Positions 7,641-14,542 of a stretch of DNA of 31,585 bases are shown in pieces; the first letter of the stretch is position 1; every line of letters begins with the position of its first letter. The stretch covers positions 1 through 31,585 of the forward strand of contig DAINAR010000036.1 in NCBI GenBank assembly GCA_036733345.1. Direction: 5' to 3'. The translations under genes and the position numbers were made by a program. This DNA comes from JAFGMQ01 sp036733345. GTDB lineage: Bacteria; Desulfobacterota; DSM-4660; Desulfatiglandales; Desulfatiglandaceae. The notes beneath the pieces are model-generated. The model was not told the origin of the DNA, searched no databases, and worked only from the letters and a program-made list of their open reading frames with translations.

Positions 7641-8684
7641 ATGGTAAGAGTTGAAAATATATCTAAGAATCTTGGTGAATTTTTCCTAAAGGATGTGTCT
7701 CTGCACGTCGATGATGGCGAATATTTTATGATACTGGGGCCAACCGGTGCAGGCAAGACCATCCTTCTGGAAACAATAGCAGGTATATATCCTCCGGACA
7801 ATGGCAGAGTTTATCTTAATAATCATGATATTACCAGATTACCGCCACGGAAAAGAAACATTGGCATGGTGTATCAGGATTACATGTTATTTCCTCATTT
7901 AACCGTTAAAAAGAACATAAGGTATGGGGCAAAGTCTACAAATCTAAGCAAACAGGAAATATCACAAAAAGTTAATGAACTGGCTGACATGCTGAATATC
8001 TCTAATCTGCTGCACCGTTATCCGGGAACACTGAGCGGAGGAGAAAAACAAAGGATAGCCATTGCCCGTGCCTTGATCATGGATCCGGAAGTACTGTTGC
8101 TTGATGAACCGCTGAGTGCCCTCGATAATGAAACAAAAGCAAAGCTCAGGAAAGAACTGCGAAAGATACATACTTTGACCTCTACAACGATGGTTCATGT
8201 TACCCATAGCTTTGATGAAGCATTTTTGCTTGGAAGCCGTATGGCAATTATGAATCAGGGAGAGATTGTGCAGATGGGCAAGCCGAATGATGTTTTCAGA
8301 AAGCCCAACTGCAAGTTCGCCGCGGAATTTCTGGGAGTGACCAATGTCTTTCGCGGAAAGTCGATAGTTGATAACGGCATAGCATACATTGATATAGATG
8401 GCCTGAAAGTTATATCTACCGACCGAAAGGACGGACAGGTCTATTTATCTATCAGGCCGGAAGATATTCTGCTGTCACTTAAGCCCCTTGAGTCGAGCGC
8501 AAGAAATTCCTTTCAGGGAAAAGTGCAGGAAATTTCTGATGCCGGAGTAATTATCAGAATCACGGTTGACATCGGTGTGCCTTTTGTTGCCGCAATTACC
8601 AGAAATTCATTCCTTGATATGGGGCTGAAAGAGGATATGGTCGTTTTTTTGACCTTCAAATCCGCAGACGTTCATGTCTTCTAA
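7641..8684 (+). CDS. ABC transporter ATP-binding protein with TOBE domain, ModC type, second system
   Basis: ATPase of 347 residues. Walker A GPTGAGKT is at 33-40, the Q-loop Gln at 79, LSGGEKQ at 131-137, VLLLDEP at 151-157, with the switch His in HVTHSF. These positions are identical to those of the first ATPase, so the two are paralogues, but they differ at many residues. A C-terminal TOBE-type region (about 285-347) is present and diverged from the first system. A GTG at 7635 is possible. The ATG at 7641 is preferred because it aligns with the start of the paralogue (MVRVENI against MIEIEKL). The ribosome site is weak (AGGTGA), so translation is probably coupled to the permease gene ending at 7634. 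Confidence 0.9.
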   Translation: MVRVENISKNLGEFFLKDVSLHVDDGEYFMILGPTGAGKTILLETIAGIYPPDNGRVYLNNHDITRLPPRKRNIGMVYQDYMLFPHLTVKKNIRYGAKSTNLSKQEISQKVNELADMLNISNLLHRYPGTLSGGEKQRIAIARALIMDPEVLLLDEPLSALDNETKAKLRKELRKIHTLTSTTMVHVTHSFDEAFLLGSRMAIMNQGEIVQMGKPNDVFRKPNCKFAAEFLGVTNVFRGKSIVDNGIAYIDIDGLKVISTDRKDGQVYLSIRPEDILLSLKPLESSARNSFQGKVQEISDAGVIIRITVDIGVPFVAAITRNSFLDMGLKEDMVVFLTFKSADVHVF

Positions 8685-8766
8685 TATTGACATCATTTTT
8701 TTAATGGCATTGAAATACTAATGCAAAGGATCAAAAAAGCAAAGAGATCTCTGATGTAACGAATCG

Positions 8767-8943
8767 GATATTTTATCAGGAGTAGTGAAGATTATAATAC
8801 TTAAACCCTATTTTACCGGGATATCGATCAATGCGGGAATTCCGACTGTTGTTATCAGTAAAAATGGCAATTCCTAAAATACAGGAGATACAATGAAGAT
8901 CAGGGTATCGGAAGAAGAGGTTGTTTTGTTGGAAAAAACGTAA
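8767..8943 (+). pseudogene. Remnant of the first ATPase's TOBE 3' end
   Basis: Fifty-nine codons translate to a sequence very close to the last 59 codons of the ATPase at 4452-5474 (DILSGVVKII... against DIFSGVVENI...; both contain LKPYFT, ISINAGIP, VVISKN, GDTMKIRVSEE). A TAA stop interrupts the frame about two-thirds along, where the intact gene has tyrosine-serine codons. There is no upstream ATPase body, start codon or ribosome site. It does not continue the intact second ATPase, which ends at 8684. Confidence 0.88.
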
Positions 8944-9045
8944 CTTATCCCGTGGGAAACTGCGGGAATCTGGAAGGGTACCCGTTGGAAATAAAAGAAA
9001 TAGTATCTACAAAGGAATTTTTCAGGAACATTCAGGATGGAATGA
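8767..9045 (+). repeat. Duplicated segment, copy B (ATPase 3' remnant plus thioredoxin 5' end)
   Basis: Partner of the segment at 5298-5730. It begins abruptly in the codon equivalent to 5298 and keeps the same length to the stop, the same spacer (41 against 40 bases) and the same start of the thioredoxin-like gene. Here the ATPase part is decayed and the thioredoxin intact, the reverse of copy A. The 82 bases between the second ATPase and this segment (8685-8766) show no gene. Confidence 0.88.
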
Positions 9046-9314
9046 CACTGATTTTTTTCAGTGCCCCCTGGTGTGCCCCCTGTCATTTACAGGAGCCCAT
9101 TCTTCGCGAGATTGCTGCCAGATTTAAGGGGAAGACATCCATAAATGCTGTTAATGTTGATCAGAGTCCTGAAATTGCCCGAAACCTGGGGATCCAGATC
9201 GTCCCCACATCGATCCTTTTCAAAAAAGGGAAGGAGATTGAGCGATTTATCGGGCTTCAATCAGAGGGTAAATTTTCGGATGCCATAGAAAGACTAATAA
9301 ATATGGGTGGCTAA
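8985..9314 (+). CDS. Thioredoxin-like protein, WCAPC active site
   Basis: Small thiol-disulfide oxidoreductase of 109 residues, the usual thioredoxin length. It has FFSAPWCAPC at about residues 24-33, giving the redox pair CAPC (classical thioredoxin has CGPC), and a cis-proline segment IVPTSILF. No signal peptide is seen, so it is probably cytoplasmic. The TTG at 8985 is chosen because the truncated copy at 5670 has ATG at the same place and a GGAAGGG site lies just upstream. A GTG at 8952 would add 11 poorly supported residues. It follows the ATPase remnant and ends the importer region. It may serve redox handling linked to metal-enzyme assembly, but nothing in the sequence shows that. Confidence 0.87.
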   Translation: MEIKEIVSTKEFFRNIQDGMTLIFFSAPWCAPCHLQEPILREIAARFKGKTSINAVNVDQSPEIARNLGIQIVPTSILFKKGKEIERFIGLQSEGKFSDAIERLINMGG

Positions 9315-9704
9315 TACACAGGGTCTATCCGGTCTTTGCTTAGTTCCTGCTCGGATTCCGGTTTTTGCCATAATGACTGATTGAAATTTTGATATGGGGC
9401 CATAGCACTCCCATTTATCATAATAACTTTTGCAATGCTTATAAATACGCAGAAAACGAATGATTCCTTTTAATTAACCAGTCTTTCATTATCCTTGATA
9501 AATTTATTTTTCTTTTGTAGAATACCCACATATTGATTAAGTAAAGGTCTTTTATTTAGGCCTTTAAAAAGTTCCATAAATATTATTCCCGGGTTTCTTT
9601 TATTTGAAAGGATGCCTGATGTATTCTTCAGGCAGTATTTAATTTCTGATAAGGCATAGTCTTTTTAAAGAAAAGAGTTAAACCAATTAACGGAGGGAGT
9701 GATT
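9315..9704. other. Gene-free interval after the thioredoxin-like gene
   Basis: AT-rich stretch without a convincing reading frame. A short perfect inverted repeat, GCCTGA-N8-TCAGGC, lies at 9614-9633 with no T-run behind it. An imperfect one (AAAGGTC...GGCCTTT) lies near 9543-9566. Neither is a clear terminator. A good ribosome site (CGGAGGGAG, 9691-9699) belongs to the next gene. Confidence 0.5.
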
Positions 9705-9911
9705 ATGGAAATATGGGCAGGGATTGTTCTGTTACTGGCGCTTGTGGGCACGGTTATAAACCTTTTAATCGGTACACCTGTTCAGCTTGTACTGCATGAT
9801 ATTCTACTGTTTCTGATCACACTGGGCATCCTGGTAAGGATCAGATACAAAAGAAAGGAAGGAGAAAAGGAGAAGCTGATACAGAGGATAGCAGAGGCAG
9901 ATAGCAAATAG
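9705..9911 (+). CDS. Small membrane protein, unknown function
   Basis: A 68-residue protein with two hydrophobic segments (about residues 5-24 and 28-45) joined by a short turn containing IGTP. A strongly charged tail rich in lysine and glutamate (RYKRKEGEKEKLIQRI) would stay in the cytoplasm by the positive-inside rule. CGGAGGGAG ends 5 bases before the ATG at 9705; a GTG at 9699 overlaps that site and is unlikely. A rho-independent terminator follows at 9954. I do not recognise the family. The clear ribosome site, terminator and membrane pattern support a real gene. Confidence 0.7.
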   Translation: MEIWAGIVLLLALVGTVINLLIGTPVQLVLHDILLFLITLGILVRIRYKRKEGEKEKLIQRIAEADSK

Positions 9912-9953
9912 AACTCTTTTTGACTCGCTTAGAAGTTGACAAAAGGCACATCA

Positions 9954-9988
9954 TTTGATGCCTGAAACTGATGAAGGCATCAAATTTT
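9954..9988 (+). terminator. Rho-independent terminator after the small membrane protein gene
   Basis: A perfect 10-bp stem, TTTGATGCCT and AGGCATCAAA, encloses an 11-base loop and is followed by TTTT. It lies 43 bases after the stop of the gene at 9705-9911. It also separates that gene from the convergent gene ending at 10056. Confidence 0.78.
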
Positions 9989-10055
9989 AAATTGCCTGTT
10001 CTTCTTCGAAGCAGGAGAAATCCCCTTGCCGGTATTAATTATGCCCTGTTGAATC

Positions 10056-10631
10056 CTAAGGCATGCATAGAACCGCCTTTATTTTGGTATCAAAAATGCT
10101 CGCTGCATAACCGGGTTTCATTATAACTGAGGTATCAGCCCCATCGCCGCTTCCCCCGACAACGACCACATCCTCGTCCGGGGTTATGTATCCATGTTCG
10201 GCTGCCATGACTGCAATTTCTACGCAGACCTTCATGCCCTGCGAGAACATGCGCAGTGTATCTGCCATGATATTCAAGGGGATAAAGCCGCTTTTGTATT
10301 TGTTTTCAAAGCTCCTTTCCACACCGCTGAGCGCATGCAATCCTCTTACAACCCTGATTCCTTTTTCAATCAATGAGGGATAATTTTTATTGAACTGTTC
10401 AACCTCTTCGGTGAACCTGCTTCCGGCACCGTAGGTGACTGCAATGATTTCCATTGTAGGTTTTGCCTTGCTGTGGCATTTCAGCGCCGTATCGCCGGTT
10501 GATGATGCAACGACGATTTTATTCATTTTCAGCTCTTCACAGCAGGCAAGGGCAATATCAATTGTCCTGTCAGTGTTTGCCGGTCCCTTTCTGCTGAAAT
10601 AAAAGATCTTTTTTTCAACTCCTGTTCCCAT
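10056..10631 (-). CDS. Stand-alone pyruvate kinase C-terminal (alpha/beta) domain protein
   Basis: A 191-residue protein resembling the isolated C-terminal allosteric domain of pyruvate kinase, without the catalytic barrel. Visible marks are the ADRTIDIALAC-like opening (NTDRTIDIALACCEEL), NKIVVASSTGDTALK, the long central segment VERSFENKYKSG, and the end DVVVVGGSGDGADTSVIMKPG, where nucleotide or effector binding is expected. Free-standing versions occur in archaea and anaerobic bacteria; their role is not settled. The ATG at 10631 is preferred, with AAAGGAGG 7 bases upstream. A TTG 18 bases earlier overlaps that site. It is alone on its strand, with hairpin repeats upstream, and no metabolic neighbour hints at its substrate. 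Confidence 0.78.
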   Translation of the reverse strand: MGTGVEKKIFYFSRKGPANTDRTIDIALACCEELKMNKIVVASSTGDTALKCHSKAKPTMEIIAVTYGAGSRFTEEVEQFNKNYPSLIEKGIRVVRGLHALSGVERSFENKYKSGFIPLNIMADTLRMFSQGMKVCVEIAVMAAEHGYITPDEDVVVVGGSGDGADTSVIMKPGYAASIFDTKIKAVLCMP

Positions 10632-10668
10632 AAAAAAACCTCCTTTCAAGATTTCTCGCGGAGTTTAT

Positions 10669-10684
10669 CCCGATGAAAATCGGG
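10669..10684. repeat. Short perfect hairpin upstream of the pyruvate-kinase-domain gene
   Basis: CCCGAT-GAAA-ATCGGG is a 6-bp perfect stem with a GAAA tetraloop, about 38 bases upstream of the start codon at 10631. In the leftward transcript it would form a stable hairpin in the leader. It resembles the REP-like units seen near 5742 and may be another repeat fragment, not a dedicated control element. Confidence 0.5.
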
Positions 10685-10694
10685 GCTCGAAAGT

Positions 10695-10790
10695 TTACCT
10701 GCCTGTGTCTTTGGCAGGCTTACCTGCCTATGTCTTTGGCAGGCTTGTCCGCCATTGTTTATGGCGGATTTACCAGCCTCTGTCTGGGAC
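10695..10790. repeat. Tandem 25-bp hairpin repeats (about 3.8 units)
   Basis: Units start at 10695, 10720, 10745 and 10770. Each folds on itself: CCTGCC/GGCAGG in units 1 and 2, TCCGCCA/TGGCGGA in unit 3, CCAG/CTGG in unit 4. The third and fourth units differ from the first two on both stem arms, so pairing is kept. No spacers of unique sequence separate them, so this is not a CRISPR array. A related inverted pair lies at 10979-11025. Confidence 0.8.
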
Positions 10791-10814
10791 ATCTTTTCTA
10801 ATTATATCATAGTG

Positions 10815-10843
10815 TTGACAGATAGAAATCCTTGTAATATATT
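10815..10843 (+). promoter_or_regulatory. Sigma-70-type promoter pointing into a gene-free interval
   Basis: TTGACA (10815-10820), a 17-base spacer and TATATT (10838-10843): a perfect -35 and a 5-of-6 -10 at ideal spacing. The transcript would start near 10850 and run right. No annotated gene lies on that strand for 3 kb; the next rightward gene is at 14156. A short RNA ending at the hairpin at 10979-11025 is the simplest reading. Confidence 0.5.
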
Positions 10844-10978
10844 TATCATATACTAATGTGCCTCAAGTTAATATAAAATTTCCCGTAATTCCCTATCAAC
10901 GCCTGTAAAATATAACAAGTAATTTGATCCAGAAAAGCGACATGGATATTGCTTCAGGATTAAGAGGAAAATATTTAC

Positions 10979-11025
10979 AAGCCTGTTTGCCTGGCTGAAT
11001 TGCTTTGCACAGACAGGCAGGTTTG
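10979..11025. terminator. Imperfect hairpin, possible bidirectional terminator
   Basis: AAGCCTGTTTGCCTG pairs imperfectly with CAGACAGGCAGGTTT across an 18-base loop, about 11 of 15 positions plus G-U pairs. On the plus strand it is followed by a T-rich TTTGTTATT. On the minus strand it lies directly after the stop of the gene ending at 11026. It shares the CCTGCC/GGCAGG core with the tandem hairpins at 10695. Confidence 0.45.
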
Positions 11026-11718
11026 TTATTCGGTGAATGATGGATAATTAGGAGGATTCTGGATTATCTCTTTCAGTTCAAAATTGTCATCATCGTACCG
11101 CCATTCCATCATGAACTTGTCCATGAGATATAGCGGACCGATACAGTAACTCTGGTTCATCACCTTCAGGTAAATGCGGAGTATCACCCCGTGAATATTA
11201 TTTGTGTGTACATTGCCGAGGGCATATCCCATGGGGCCATTAAAAGAATAGTCCTGCCGCCACGTGTCGTGAGAATTATAAAGAACTGTATCTGTTGCCC
11301 CGTCATAAAGATAAACGCTGTCCACCCTTACAATTGTGCTGCCCCCGGTGCCTCCGGCCCCCGGTTCCAGCTCCAGAAAATCGAAGAATCCACCATCATA
11401 TTCATCCACGATAAGGCTTGCCAGGTCCCCGGCGCCGTCCACAATATCATCAAGTCCTGAAAATGCAATATCCAGCAGGCTGAAACTGGTACTGACAGTA
11501 TAGTAATACCAGTTGCGACCCTCGAGTTCCAGATACACGCTGTAAAAATCAGCAGCCGTTCCTGTCGTGGAATAAAACATGCGGCCGTAGAAATCGAAGA
11601 CGCCGAAAGAGGTGGTTACCTTGTAGTTCGGGTTCCAGAATGTGCCGGGGACATCATCGATCCTGTGCCGCTTGAGTTTGGAACTTATGCAGACTAAGGA
11701 GATACATAAATGGGGCAT
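11026..11718 (-). CDS. Hypothetical protein, aromatic- and glycine-rich, probably last gene of the beta-helix cluster
   Basis: Not recognised. A 230-residue frame is rich in Tyr, Phe, Asp and Gly (NWYYYTV, EYDGGFFDFLELEPGAGG, VDSVYLYDGATDT), a composition seen in extracellular beta-rich proteins. There is no signal peptide and no ribosome site before the ATG at 11718. The first 18 or so residues overlap the end of the upstream beta-helix gene by 25 bases and look unlike the rest. Either translation is coupled to that gene, or the true N-terminus was lost and this is a 5'-truncated gene. The C-terminal part has a plausible folded-domain look (YALGNVHTNNIHGVILRIYLKV). Confidence 0.6.
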   Translation of the reverse strand: MPHLCISLVCISSKLKRHRIDDVPGTFWNPNYKVTTSFGVFDFYGRMFYSTTGTAADFYSVYLELEGRNWYYYTVSTSFSLLDIAFSGLDDIVDGAGDLASLIVDEYDGGFFDFLELEPGAGGTGGSTIVRVDSVYLYDGATDTVLYNSHDTWRQDYSFNGPMGYALGNVHTNNIHGVILRIYLKVMNQSYCIGPLYLMDKFMMEWRYDDDNFELKEIIQNPPNYPSFTE

Positions 11719-12809
11719 GTGCCGGGATAAAAAACAAAGTCCTTGTCATATACCCCTGCGCAGGTTGCTGTAGCGCCGGGGTTATTAATAATGGTCCCGT
11801 TTAGCAGGCTGTTAGAGACGAGAAAAATAAAAGGACTGTTATTGAAGACTGATTGTGTTTTTCCATTAATATTGCAGTTGTTTACTTTTACCGTTCCGCC
11901 AACTATTCCGGTAGCTCCGGACTCTCCGTTCATTATTGCATATCCTTCGGCAGTATTACTGGATGCTGTGACCATGCTGTTGTTAATGACCGGGGATGTC
12001 TCCAAGGTATCGGATGAACTCAGGTTGTAGATACCAACATCATTAGTTGCATTGCTTGATATCATTATAATACATGATCTCAGGGATGGTGAGCAGTCAC
12101 GGTTTCTGACGCCTATACTAAATTCGAAAGCCGACCCGGTGGCCGTAACTTTTGTATCTATAATCATTGCATCAGATACCAGATTGTCAATTGCGCAGTT
12201 GAGTGGGGAGGTATACAGAGTGCCTGAGACATGGGCGCAGACATCGGTGATAATGCTTGCTGATTCTTTGTTATAAATGGCTCTGTTTATAGCAGTGCCT
12301 GCTTCCCCTGCGGTTGCCCCTGAAGCCTCAGCCGTCATTGAAGTGAGGCGCGTGGATGCTTTAGTATTAAATACTGCTGTTGCATATTTAGCACCGCCGG
12401 TGTTTGCAATGGTCAGGAAGCGCAGCTCCGTATTATCGCACCCGAGCACTGTGCCTGTATCTTCGGTATCGCTACCCAGGGCCGTTATGGTTGTTGCTGT
12501 CTCCCCTGATCCTTCAATATCCACGTATTCTTTTAAAGACAGATGATTTGAACCCAGATCATAGACGCCTGGCTCCAGCTTGATAAGATACGGGTTTGTT
12601 GCAGAAGCATCGGTAATTGCATTAAGGGACTGAATCAGGGCTGTTCCGCTTGCAGAAGTATCTCCCGCAACAGGACTCACCAGTACCGTGCGTTTGTATC
12701 TTTTTCCGGCATTAATAACGTAAATGTCTCCCTCGGCATGTCCGGCACAGGGAATCAAAAAGAGCAGGCCTGATAAAAGGATAAGGATTGTGCAGAAATT
12801 CTTGATCAT
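11694..12809 (-). CDS. Secreted right-handed beta-helix repeat protein, paralogue 1
   Basis: Secreted protein of 371 residues. A signal peptide covers about residues 1-25 (hydrophobic core ending AGHAEG). After an N-terminal motif (GKRYKRTVLVSPVAGD, then YLIKLEPGVYDL and KEYVDIEGSGE) come repeated short strands of the pectate-lyase-like parallel beta-helix type, with stacked polar residues (LRFLTIANTG, CSPSLRSCIIMISSNA, VNNCNING). The protein ends CAGVYDKDFVFYPGTCP, as does its neighbour. AGAGGT stands before the ATG at 12809. It is most likely a cell-surface or exported adhesin- or fibre-like protein. Catalytic residues of a carbohydrate lyase are not evident. It follows paralogue 2 in the same direction. 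Confidence 0.82.
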   Translation of the reverse strand: MIKNFCTILILLSGLLFLIPCAGHAEGDIYVINAGKRYKRTVLVSPVAGDTSASGTALIQSLNAITDASATNPYLIKLEPGVYDLGSNHLSLKEYVDIEGSGETATTITALGSDTEDTGTVLGCDNTELRFLTIANTGGAKYATAVFNTKASTRLTSMTAEASGATAGEAGTAINRAIYNKESASIITDVCAHVSGTLYTSPLNCAIDNLVSDAMIIDTKVTATGSAFEFSIGVRNRDCSPSLRSCIIMISSNATNDVGIYNLSSSDTLETSPVINNSMVTASSNTAEGYAIMNGESGATGIVGGTVKVNNCNINGKTQSVFNNSPFIFLVSNSLLNGTIINNPGATATCAGVYDKDFVFYPGTCPIYVSP

Positions 12810-12873
12810 GCATTATACCTCTCGAAACAATATTGATTCAGAAGGATTGACATATGAAAACTTTGCACCGGGA

Positions 12874-13935
12874 TTATGGTGGCGGTGGCGGTGGACAGGT
12901 ATCGGGGTAAAAGGTGTAACTCCCATCACTAACGCCGGCGCATGTGCATGTGGCGCCTCCTTCAGTATAAACCGGACCCCCATCCAGCAGTGAACTTCCC
13001 ACCCTGCCCGCGTCTGAGCCGGCTCTAAGTTTTATTGTGTTTGTGCTTCCGGAAATTTGAGAGTTGGTCACATAGACGGTTGTGTAACAGTCGCTGAGGA
13101 TACCATAGTTGTTTGTACCTCCTGAGCCGGATATAGTGCAGTTATCTATATTCACAGTGCTCTGCGAGCTGCCAGTACCAAAAATTCCAGCACTTGTTGC
13201 CCCTCCTGTGGCAAGGGATGTGCAATGGATCATGGTTACATTGGAATTACCAATGCGCATTCCCGCACTGACTGTGATCCCGTTAGCAATGCCGCTCACA
13301 TTATCCATGACAAGGTTGCAGCCGTAAGTCCATATGCCAAAATTCTGGCCGCCTCCGGTGGCTCTGGCAGTGACATCTTTCATAACAGGCGATGCCCCTG
13401 ACAGGCAGTAGATGCCATAGATATCGCCGCCGCCGACCCCCATGGCCTCGGCAGTGACATGGATCAGGCGGGGAGCGGTATTTTCAACGCGTATAGCAAT
13501 TGCCCATCCCCATCCATCACCTGTATTCCGCACTGTTAGAAAACGAAGCTCAGCGTTATTAGCGCCTAAAAGTGTATGCGCATCCACATTGCCGGCTCCG
13601 GTGCGCGTTATAATGGTGTTGAGTTCTCCAGAGCCCTCGATATCGACATATTCCTTCATTATCAGATGGCTGGTACTACTCAGCTCATAAATGCCGGGTT
13701 CAATTTTGAGCAGATAGGTATTGGTAGCTGACTGTCCGCTGATATTATTCAGGGCGGCAAGAAGTGCATTTCCGCTGGCAAGCTGGTTGCCTGGCACAGG
13801 GCTGACCACTACAGTCCGTTTGTACCTTTTTCCTCCTCCGATCACGGCAAAGAGGTCACCACTCCATGCACAGTTTATGCAGAGGAAAATGCCTAAAACC
13901 AAGAATATGAAGGATATACTCACTTTTATTTTCAT
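12874..13935 (-). CDS. Secreted right-handed beta-helix repeat protein, paralogue 2
   Basis: Secreted protein of 353 residues, a tandem paralogue of the gene at 11694-12809. The signal peptide is about residues 1-25 (CAWSGD). Shared blocks are GKRYKRTVVVSPVPG, LLKIEPGIYEL, MKEYVDIEGSGE, ELRFLTVRNTG and the C-terminal CAGVSDGSYTFYPDTCP. The middle carries beta-helix rungs such as APRLIHVTAEAMG, ASPVMKDVTARATG and STVNIDNCTISGSGG. Unlike its partner it ends in six prolines encoded by a simple CCA/CCG tract. GAAAGAAG precedes the ATG. It is probably transcribed with the two downstream genes, with a 64-base gap to the next. Function unknown beyond export and fold. Confidence 0.82.
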   Translation of the reverse strand: MKIKVSISFIFLVLGIFLCINCAWSGDLFAVIGGGKRYKRTVVVSPVPGNQLASGNALLAALNNISGQSATNTYLLKIEPGIYELSSTSHLIMKEYVDIEGSGELNTIITRTGAGNVDAHTLLGANNAELRFLTVRNTGDGWGWAIAIRVENTAPRLIHVTAEAMGVGGGDIYGIYCLSGASPVMKDVTARATGGGQNFGIWTYGCNLVMDNVSGIANGITVSAGMRIGNSNVTMIHCTSLATGGATSAGIFGTGSSQSTVNIDNCTISGSGGTNNYGILSDCYTTVYVTNSQISGSTNTIKLRAGSDAGRVGSSLLDGGPVYTEGGATCTCAGVSDGSYTFYPDTCPPPPPP

Positions 13936-14155
13936 AAGTATACTTCTTTCAGGAAAAACCCATTAGAAATTAATAGAATGAATTACCAAAGGACTCTAAA
14001 GATGATAACGCATCCAATATATTTGTTTGAATGGCAGGGTGTCAACCGCTAACATATTTATTTTACAGTTTATTATTTTAAGCTTGACATGAAAAAGGGA
14101 AAGAAGTTAAATAACCAATTTTACTTAAGACACATTGAAATATGGAGAGTTAAAA
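13936..14155. promoter_or_regulatory. Divergent intergenic region with a sigma-70-type promoter for the small basic protein gene
   Basis: TTGACA at 14084-14089, a 17-base spacer and TTAAAT at 14107-14112 form a good rightward promoter, with a start expected near 14119, about 37 bases before the ATG at 14156. The leftward promoter for the beta-helix genes must lie here too, but I could not single one out. Confidence 0.55.
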
Positions 14156-14290
14156 ATGGCTTCCAACAGAAAAAAGACAAAGAGAATACGTGAAAATAAG
14201 GCAAAGCCCAACAAGCAGAATCTGAAGACTAATATGGCCAGGATTAAGAAGAATGAAGAAATTCTAAAGGATCTGGCATCCAACGAATAA
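14156..14290 (+). CDS. Small, highly basic 44-residue protein
   Basis: A 44-codon frame with GGAGAG 6 bases upstream and a clear promoter at 14084. The product begins MASNRKKTKRIRENKAKPNK and is about one-third lysine and arginine, with a more helical, mixed-charge second half (ARIKKNEEILKDLA). It resembles short basic proteins often found alone in deltaproteobacterial genomes, and could bind nucleic acid or the ribosome. That resemblance is from memory. No neighbour suggests a role, and it converges on recO. Confidence 0.65.
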   Translation: MASNRKKTKRIRENKAKPNKQNLKTNMARIKKNEEILKDLASNE

Positions 14291-14542
14291 CATTATTCCT
14301 GAAAACGTGAAATCCAAAAGATAAATCCTGATGATCTCTTAACAATTCCGAATGATTTTTATTTTGTATCACACTGTAGCGTGATGAGAAATCTTGATAA
14401 TGTAATATCTCAAAAACACAAGATTTCTCCCCTGCCTGTGGCGGGATCAAAATGACATCCCGTGCAAGTTCGACTTTTTGCTAAGTAATAAATCCAGCCT
14501 GAAAGGAAAGAAACCTTGGCAAATCCCTCAGGGCCGCGGTCT
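14291..14542. repeat. Intergenic repeat-like DNA between the small basic gene and recO
   Basis: No gene. It contains TCACACTGTAGCGTGATGAG, an imperfect hairpin at 14370-14389. It also has GATTTCTCCCCTGCCTGTGG followed by a segment ending GTTCGACTTTTTGC (14467-14480). The latter pieces resemble, at low identity, the repeat DNA near 5830-5860 and 16636-16660. No strong terminator was found for the convergent genes. Confidence 0.4.

Noticed and set aside
8685..8766. Sigma-54 promoter before the ATPase remnant (TGGCATTGAAATAC)
   Set aside because: A TGGCA element is present, but GC is not found at the required distance, so the match fails at the -12 position.
10695..10790. Possible CRISPR array
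   Set aside because: The units are contiguous, self-complementary along their full length and have no unique spacers; no cas gene is present in the window.
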